A stretch of DNA of 64,000 nucleotides from Diphasiastrum complanatum (taxonomy: Eukaryota; Streptophyta; Lycopodiopsida; Lycopodiales; Lycopodiaceae). Under the pieces are notes generated by a model. It ran no database searches. It was given only the letters and a program-made list of their open reading frames with translations, and was not told the DNA's origin. Both the position numbers and the translations under genes were made by a program. Shown here one piece after another: positions 11,501 to 20,500 of this stretch. The stretch is taken from positions 24,084,422-24,148,421 of the forward strand of contig CM055109.1 in assembly GCA_029204225.1 (NCBI GenBank), in the 5' to 3' direction. How positions within the stretch are numbered: the first letter of the stretch is position 1; each line of letters starts with the position of its first letter.

Positions 11501-14500
11501 CTCTTTTGGTAGGGCGCCCTAAATCAAGCATAGAAGATCCATGGCTCTAATACCATGTAGGAAATTAAAGTGCCAAGATCCTTCTAACAATCAATCTCCA
11601 TATACAAGAAGAAGAAGAAGAGGAAGAGGGAGAGGGTTAGGCGCCCTCAAGGAGAGAGAATGTAGTAGCAATGCTTGAAAGGGAATGAATTACAAATGAA
11701 TAATGAGTACATATAAATAGGCCTTCCAAGGGCCTAGACTCTTCCAAACCCTAAGTTCTTAGACCTTCCAAACCCACTACTAATTATAGGGCACCCCAAA
11801 AGTCAAGATAGGGTCCCTTTACATAATTAGACTTTACTTGGACCCACGAGTTACTACTAGACCAAAATTGGGTCCAACTTAACTAAAACTGACTTAACAT
11901 GGTCTAAATAATAAACCTAACCCATGGTTACACATGTCTCGACCTTTTGGGTCAAAGTAACCTATGGGAAACTAACATTATCATTTATTATTTCTAACAA
12001 CTATGCCTATATAGTGGTGGGGCTTCCCCTTTGCCATTCACTGAGTCTACCCAGGAGTTGGTGGATGGAGAGCACGTGCAGTAGCCAGAATGTATCTCCC
12101 GGTCAGGAGATGTGTGCTAGGGAGAGCCAAGGGCGATGGCTGGTGGTATGGGAAGCCGGTTATTGTCGGAGGCTTGACTTCGCATGTGGATGTCAATAGC
12201 TCCAGTGCACGGGGGTGGGTCGGCAGTGACCCTATGGATGGGAGGATACGGGGCGTCGTCGCCAGTTTGGGGTGTACGTCAACCTTCAAGGCAATCGGAG
12301 ATATAGGGAATTGTAATATTTGGTATCAGAGCCGCCAATTCCTTGATAGGTGCACACGTTCCTTAGTAGCTCTTGCGGTTTTTAATTCTTTTTTGGGAAT
12401 GTGGTTGTTTCTTTGCCATAACCTTTGTTTCAAGAGGGTTCTTGAATGGGTTGTGCATTTTTGTTGAATAGTAATGTTTGACCTAGTTAAGGTAGTTTAC
12501 TTTTTCAACACCAATTTTTTCCTTTGAAACCTATAACCTTAGTATAGGTTTAGAAAAATTAATAAGATAGTTAATTCAAACTTTTGTTTGAATAAAACTC
12601 TAACTAGATGTGTAACTTATATCTTAATTTTCAGCTTTAAAAAAAAAAAAGGCCAGAAATCTGGTAACGCAGGTCCGTACGGACCTGCTGGCCCCTCTGA
12701 CAAACCTTACTGCGGGTCCGTAAAGACTCGCAGGCCGGGGGGGGAGTATTTATTACTCCCTCCCTTGAAGCTCCTTTAGCGCAACTACAGCCGCGCCCTT
12801 CTAGTGCTTGCATAAGGGGGGGGAGAGATAGGTACGTGTACCTTTCCTCTCCCTTTCAAGCCCCTCTTTAAAGGCCACGATTGTATTTCTTGTCTTTTAC
12901 CTTTTGTTTTTTGGAGTGAGAGAGGGAGTGCGACTCCCTGGCCCTCTTCCTTAGCTTTTTCTTTTGGAAATTAAAACTTAAGTTACAATCTGGTGGAACT
13001 CTAAGTTGAAACTTAGTTACTAAGTTGTAACCCTCAATATTTTAAGCAAAAATTTTGTGCTTAAAGGTAAAGGTTTAGATCAAGAAACATCCTTGCAGAA
13101 CGTGCTGCTCCTTACCCTCTCTGTACCTGCAAATCTCCAAGTTGTTGGAGCGGAGATGAGGTACATAAGAGGCAAGAGGTGGGAGTAAAACCAAAGTTAA
13201 GTTTGATAACACTTTGGAGTCCATAGGCTAGGTGGCATGTTTTTGTGCCCCCACATGGAATGGAAACTCTGAAGAATTCCAGCCACATCATCGTAGCTTG
13301 GCGGTTTCTCTCTAACATTTAATGTGGTGACAAGATACTGGAATTGTGGAGGAAGCCCATTGAGGGTGACACTAACAATGTCTAAGTCATCTACATCCTT
13401 CAATTGATCTACCACATCTTTGATTCTCATCAAGTACGGTGTCATAGCTTCTCCCTCATGCATCTTCAAGGTATGAAACTTTTGCTCGAGGGAGAGGATC
13501 CTAGTGGTGGAAGATGTCTCAAAAATTTGTTAGGATTTCTCCCAAGCCTCTGTAGGTGATGTAGGAATCCAGAATCAAGACTATTCATTAACACAAAGTA
13601 TTCTCAAAGAGAAGAGAGAGATGGTTAGATGACCCTCTTGTAGAAACTTGTGGACAGCCAATATGAACAGTAGATTGCTTAACAAAAGTGTGTCTCATAC
13701 AAATGAATGGCTACATATAAGTAGTCCAAGATGGCTATCTACCTTCATGACTGTTGGCTGTCCAATAACTTGACTAATGGCTATCTAGCTACCATAAGTT
13801 ACATAAAATAATTAAGTACCCCAAATAACAAGTTAGGTACTTAATTCACATGCATAGGCCCCTAGTGGACCCACGAGTCCCTGCAAGTTAGTTTCATACT
13901 AACTTGGGCCTAAAATATAAATGACCATGGTTACACAGATCTCGACCTTTTGGGTCATAGTAACCTATGGCTTCTACATCATTTACATTTATTATTCTAA
14001 CACCCTCCTTAAATGAAAATGACATGTAGAAATGACATGTATTCTCTAAGTGAGAAAATTAGCATGTTGCTTTAAATTTAAAGCTTCACAATGAGCTTTA
14101 AATCGAACTCTAGGCAATGCCTTAGTAAACACATCTGCAATATTATCCTCCGTGGGACAATATTCAAGCGTGATGTTGCCATTATGAAGCTTCTCCCAAA
14201 GAGTGATAGTGGATCTCGATATGCTTTGTTCTTGCATGAAATACTGGATTTCGTGCAATGGCAATAGCAGTTTGACTGTCCGTAAATAGGAGAGTAGCTG
14301 GGGGCTGGCCATGCTTCATATCGACAAGTAATTGTCTCAGCAATATACACTCCGTAGTGGCTGAAAATGTTGCTCTATATTCTGCTTCACTTGAGGATGT
14401 AGCAACGGTGGGCTGCTTCTTACTGTAACCGCACCAAGGGATGCAAACCAATCAGCACCGAGGATAAGATCGTACCGTGTAAGTGGAATAATATGAAAAT

Positions 14501-17500
14501 CTGCCTGACCAAGGAAGTCTCCGATAGGAAAGCTGCTGATACATCTGCATGCTAGGAAAAGAGTGTGCGCTGGCAACCTCAACATGCAGGGGATGAGGTG
14601 CTGTCATAAACTCTGTCCAACTAGCAAGGCCAGGGTGTGAAGCCGTCTGGCGAAACATGCGCCACCAAGTAGCAGCACGGCCCTCCAAATGTAAAGCAGC
14701 CAAATGTATCCGCTGAATGTCAGTCTTAGGAAACATAAGGAAGTAGGTCTCAAGCTTAGAATACCAATTCTCGAGTTCATTCCCATCGGATGACCCAGAA
14801 TACACAGTAAGCTGAACCTTATTCTTAAAGTCTTGTGGCAAAGGACCAGAAGATGAAGGAGTCTCGGGTGGTGGAAATGTACATTGTGGGGGAACAGGTG
14901 GAGATAGTGGAGAAACACTGGACTATAATGATAGTGTAGCAATCTGGGCAAAAAGAGCAGTGAACGTCTCTCGTAACTCCTGGCGTAAATCAGTGCGTAC
15001 ATCACTTATGGCTTCCCTAAGATGATCTCGAAATTCATGTTGTACTTCGTCAAGGTAAGTGGAAGACGGTATGCGAGGCTCAGAAGATGTAGGGGAAGTA
15101 TCCATGGTCAAGGAATGCAGGAAGTGAAGAGAGTGTAAGAAAAGCTTAATATCGGAGGGAGCGGACTTTTGTCGTCACCCCAAATACGCTTTAGGTACAC
15201 AAACGACACTAAGAGCAAGAAAGAAAATGACAAATGTCAAGAAAAGGTGTGGAAAGCAAGGGAAAACCAGCAAAGATATCTCTCGATAGAGCTCCAAGCG
15301 TGTGCGAAGAGCTGGCTGGAAAATGTGACCACAAGGAGAATGAAAGTGGGCGCTGGACAATCTCCAATCAATGCTGAAAAGATGGCTGGGAATCCTCTCC
15401 CTAAATCAAATGGAGGATTCAAAAAAAGAGGGAAAAGGCTTTGGAACTTGGGTGCCGGAAATAATCTGCCCAAAAAAAAAAAAAAAAAATTCCGGCCGCC
15501 AAATTTAGCGGAAGTACTTCCGCTAACTATCTACTAAAGCTCCGCCAAGGAAAATGCTCTGATGGGAGTTGGTCCTCCTCCAAACTGTGCTGAATGTTGC
15601 TGAAGCCAAAGAGAAGAGAGAGATGGTTAGATGACCCTCTTGTAGAAACTTGTGGACAACCAATATGAACAGTAGATTGCTTAACAAAAGTGTGTCTCAT
15701 ACAAATGAATGGCTACATATTTAGGTACTTAATTTACATGTATAGGCCCCTAGTGGACCCACGAGTCCCTACAAGTTAGTTTCATACTAACTTGGGCCTA
15801 AAATATAAATGAACATGGTTACACAGATCTCGACCTTTTGGGTCATAGGAAGCTATGGCTTCTACATCATTTACATTTATTATTCTAACAGGTGATTTGA
15901 TATCAGTGACATGTTGAATAAGGCTATCCTTAATAGACATATTGATTATGGCTAGTGCTCTAGTAGCTCTTTTATCAAAAACCTTTTCACTCTTAAAAGT
16001 TGCATCCCCCTCATTAGATGTATCATTTTCAGGAGGAGATTCTTCTTCTCCTGATGTCACATCCCATAGATCTAACATAACCAAAATATTCTTGATTTTG
16101 AATTTCCAAACCATGTAAATTTACCATCTAGTTTGGAACTTTCACCAAGGGAAATAAATTCGCCCTTTTCAGCCATCAAGTACAAGTAAAAGACCTTAGA
16201 AACCACACAAAAAAGATTAGAAAAGACCTTATAGGCAAAATCTGATCAAAAAACCAGATTTGCCACCTGTTCCTTTTTGCTCCCTCTAGAGAGAGAATCT
16301 CCATAACTTGCTGAAATTTCAGTTTCAGCATGCAAGTTATAGATCAAACTTTGCCCCTTTAGCTAAGAGTCTTGAATAATACTTTTGATAGAAATTTGCA
16401 CCAAAAAAGTGATGTGAACAAAGATACTTTTCAAGGATGCCAAGAGTAATAAACCCGCTGCTTCTTATGCTTAGCCTCCTCAATGTAGATAAAAATCTGG
16501 TCTGTAATAGAATATCTAGTCCTGAAACTTGCTTGTCTAAGAGCATGTAGTCCATCCACTTTTGCTTTAGAGCCAACAATAGACTACAGGATCAAGCCAA
16601 AAAGCTTAGCCATGACGTGGCTAATCATAATGGTGCAATAGTTTTCCACGTTCATTGGATCACCAGCTGTAAGTAGTGAATGTAACAGGTTAGTGCACCA
16701 GGCAGTAGGGAAACCAAACATGACAGCCTGAATGAAGATATGAGAGATGTATGGGAAACTATATCAATATCTTCAGCTTTGTGACTTTGGACTCGTTTGA
16801 TAGCATCTTCAATCAAAGAAGGGGTAAACAGTGTAAAATCCGTAGGTCTCGATGAGAGAGTAATAGGGGAGGAATCCAGAGCGTAGAGACATGTAGCATA
16901 CGCCATCCAAGACTCGATAAAAATAGGAGCAGTCGTGAAAGATTTATTAGAGAAGATCCTCCAAAAATATGATGAAGAAGATGAAACAAGAGCATTTATC
17001 AGCTTTTGACCATTTTTTTGCAAGTATGCCTTCTTCTTTTTTCTCACAAATGTGTGGTATATTTTTTCTTTTTGGGCAAGTGGCGTAGGAGACTGAAACC
17101 TGGCATGCACCACTTGCTTATGCATAAGCTAACACTCTGTATTATCCCATTTATTATGCACACGTCTATGAGTGGAATTAAGAAGCAGCATGTAGTAAAG
17201 ACTGTGAAAGGAATGGAGAGAGAGAGAGAGAGAGAGACACACACACACACACACAAACCTATTTGCCCAAGAAGTTCAATCTTAACGCCTTGATGCTCAA
17301 CTCGTTTCCCAGGAATAGGATCGATTCTGACCTGGAAATGCAAAAACATGCACAAACTCATTATACAAACTTGGAACCTCATGTTTCTAGAAAACTAGTA
17401 CTTCCTTTCACACTAGAACATTATATTTGAGAAACAGCTAGTGTGCACGGTAACACTACAATTTACATTTGCTAAGAAGTTGAAGCCACCTACCTCTCCA

Positions 17501-20500
17501 ACAACACTTTCTTGCCCATGAAATAGAGGTACTAAAGCAGACTGTCCATTCTCTTTTTTTATGTTCGCCTGAAAATACGTTGTTGATGAAACCATCAGCT
17601 AACTGATTTAAACTCTTACTATGACAGCATCGGCGCTGGCGTTTGAACATATAGCAAGGAGATACTTGCATTCATACATTTAAACTTTGGAAGTGCATTT
17701 GACTATATGTTAATTTTATCACTTTGGATTTTTGCAGTCAGTGGTTCGTGCAAAACAAAATAGAAACAACAGTGACTCTCGGGCCTTGACGGACGAACAA
17801 AGACCAAAACTTCTCCCTGATCAATAGGGGAAATGTTTGGGATGTTTTCCACAACTAAGAAAAAGTAATACCATTAAACAACTTAGTTTCCAGAAATTTT
17901 GCAACTTGTTTACATTCAAGAACTACTAGTTGGGTATTTGAAGTGAAAAAAGAGGCACGGAAATGATCCTTGTCAAAATTTTCAGGAATGTACGTTCGAA
18001 TATTTCCAAGTTTCAAGATAAATAAGCTGATCAAATATCCACATTCTAAAGAGTTGTCTAACATTCAATGCATCTAAGAACATGGAGCACGACATACATG
18101 CCTGATCATGCAATACAGTAAATAATAGCAAAACTAGCTTGGAAATAACTCCATATGAAAAGGCCAAGGTAAAACCTTGTCCATGTTGAAATATAATACC
18201 TATTTTGCCCCTTTTGGCTGTATACTTGTAAGTTGTGCATAAGACATGGGGGTAAACATTTATGTACACCCCACTTATGCTAATTAACCAAGTAATGGCA
18301 AGTAGGTTAAAGACCCATGTGGGTCTAGAGCTAGAATAGGAAAGACACCACCTCCATGTTCCTTGCCACTTGTGGGCCCTCTAGATCTCATAGGTCTTGG
18401 GGGGTTTCCACGCATACCTCCCTTTTGGTTATTCATTATGTTGGGTGGACTTTTGAGCTCTCTCTCTCTCTTGCTTTTGTCTATTATTCCATAGCTGGTT
18501 TTTTGAAGCTTTCATAGTTTGCTTTCTATGTTGTTATGATACTCCATAGCTAGGCCTTGGATTTCAACATGGCATCAGAGTAGGTTGTGGTACCTGTAGT
18601 GTGGGAAAGCTAGAACCAGAATTCTGATCAGCTTCAGGAAAAGTTCAAGATCAGCCAACCTGAAATTTGGGTGCCCTCTCTATAGGAGCATCGGATTTCT
18701 ATGCTATCTGAACATTAATATACTGTTGGCAAATGGAGTATTTTGACCCAAAAATTTTCTATTTTGGGACAATTTCCAGCACCTGTTTGAACCAGCCAGG
18801 GCTGTAGGAGGGCGATTTCTCCAATGGGGACTTCAGTGCAAGCACTGAGTGGATCTTGGATAAGGGAAAGGACAGCCATACAGGGGGATAGTTTCAAATC
18901 CAGAAGCTGATGGTTATTAAGCAACTGGCTGCATAACCCAGTTGGGTGCAAACCCCAATTTACCTTCTATGTATTATTTCTATCTAGTTATGACTAGTCT
19001 TGCAAAGAGCATGCTGAGTGAAGCCGCCAGGCTTGATGGCACTAACTTTAGTGTCTAGAAATTCAAGATCAAGAACATTCTGGAAGATAAAGAATGTTGG
19101 AAGCTTGTGACAGGTGAGGAGCATGTTCCAACATCAGAACCTGAGCTCAAAAGAGAGGGGAAAGAGCACAAAGAATCATCAACATGTCAATAAGGGATAT
19201 TCTCCTAATCAGGTCAGACAAAGGGCCTCTAGATGCATGGCACATTCTTTGTGCATTGTATGAAACATCAAATACAGCTAGACTTCTTTACTTGAAGAAC
19301 AAGTTGTATACCCTCAAGATGGAAATAGGGAAATTAGTCACTGACCATCTTACTAAGATCCAAGATCTTAGATACCAGCTTTCGGTACTTGGAGAGGCTA
19401 TTGCTGACAAAGACTTGGTGCCAATAGTTCTAAATAGTTTGTCATATACTTATCGGAACTTTGGTATGACAAGGTTGTGGAAGGCAAGACTCCAGAAGAG
19501 GCATTTAGCGGCATTAAGCTCCATGTGGACGCTTTGCGAGTGTTTGGCTATACGGCGTATGCATGTTCCCAAGGATGACAGGAAGAAGCTGGATACAAAA
19601 TCAGTAAAATGTATCTTCTTGGGATACAGTGAGGAAAACAAAGCCTATCGACTTTACGATCTTACTACTAGGAAGAGGATCGTAAGTCGAGATGCAATCT
19701 TTGATGAGGATCACTCCTATGGAGTAACATGAGAAGGAGGGAGCAAGTGAATTCACTCCAATACTTGACGTCAACCATGATGAACCACATCCATATATTG
19801 AGGAGTCTCAAGATGATCATATGAGTGATCAAGAGGAATCTCAAGAGACTAAGAAGGGGAAGGAAAGGGGCAAAGCTGTTGAGTCCTATTTGTCGTCTTC
19901 ATCACCAACTGCAAGGAAGAAGTTTCCCAAGTGGTATTGGCAAACTGTGCGGGAGAAAGCAGCAATCCAGGGGCAAGAACATCTCAAAGGCAAGCCCAAC
20001 AGCATGGACACCAGGAGACAAATTTTGCACTTATGACCACTATTTTGGATTCACAAGATCCGCATACATTCATCGAGGCAGCAAATGAAAAGGTATGGCA
20101 ACAAGCCATGCAAGAGGATTATGACTCCATCCTCAAGAATGATATCTGGGACTTGTGAAGCTACCAAAAGGGAAGCATCCTATCAAGCGTAAATGGGTTT
20201 GTAGGACCAAATACAAATTGAATGGGAGCATTGAAAAGCATAAGGCAAGTCTGGTAGCCAAAGGCTATGCATAGCAGGAGGGGTTGGACTATGATGAGAC
20301 GTTTGCACCCGTGGCTAAGATGACGTCTATCAGGATGGTTTTACCATTGGTTGCATTCTATGATTGGGAGGTCCATCAAATGCTTTTCTCAATGGACAGC
20401 TAATTGAAGAGATTTACATGGACCGGCCACAAGACTTTGAGGCGAAGGGCAAGGAAACTATGGTATGCAAGTTTAAGAAGGCCTTGTACGGTTTGAAATA

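Larger units (their letters stand above)
8931..11999 (-). mobile_element. Non-autonomous copia LTR element, gag fragment only
   Basis: Two direct LTRs of 441 and 444 bp bound a 2.2-kb interior. Orientation is minus: the primer-binding site (minus TGGTATTAGAGCCATGG) is at 11555-11539, next to the right LTR. The polypurine tract AAGGAGGG touches the left LTR at 9372. The interior codes for a copia-type gag N-terminus and nothing else recognisable; protease, integrase, RT and RNase H are absent. Flanks are GCTAT and ACTAT, a 5-bp duplication with one mismatch. It lies in VPS26 intron 4 in the sense orientation and interrupts an older LTR. Confidence 0.9.
13560..15890 (-). mobile_element. Chimeric LTR element: gypsy gag/protease with copia RNase H
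   Basis: The 2,331-bp insertion is flanked by a perfect GGTGA target duplication (13555-13559 and 15891-15895). Read on the minus strand it runs: partial 5' LTR, leader, Ty3-type gag, aspartic-protease tail, Ty1/copia RNase H, polypurine tract (AAGGAGGG) and 3' LTR. Its LTR and polypurine tract resemble those of the copia element at 8931. Its leader and gag resemble the gypsy element at 48651-49600, sharing GGGGTGACGACAA and RAATWW. It is inserted inside the copia gag of 13090-16176. Frames are broken, so it could only have moved in trans. Confidence 0.88.
13090..16176 (-). pseudogene. Copia gag gene, split by nested element
   Basis: The frame begins at an ATG at 16176 (MAEKGEFISLGESSKLDG), shifts frame, and continues to VWKFKIKNILVMLDLWDV and RATRALAIINMSIKD up to 15896. 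The rest resumes left of the nested element at 13559 with EAWEKS, HTLKMHEGEAMTPYL and GLPPQFQYLVTTLN, all copia gag (UBN2-type) motifs. The two parts join in frame at the 5-bp duplication, and one in-frame TAA follows soon after. No protease or later domains are seen to 13090, so the element is truncated or gag-only. It lies in VPS26 intron 4. Confidence 0.85.
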
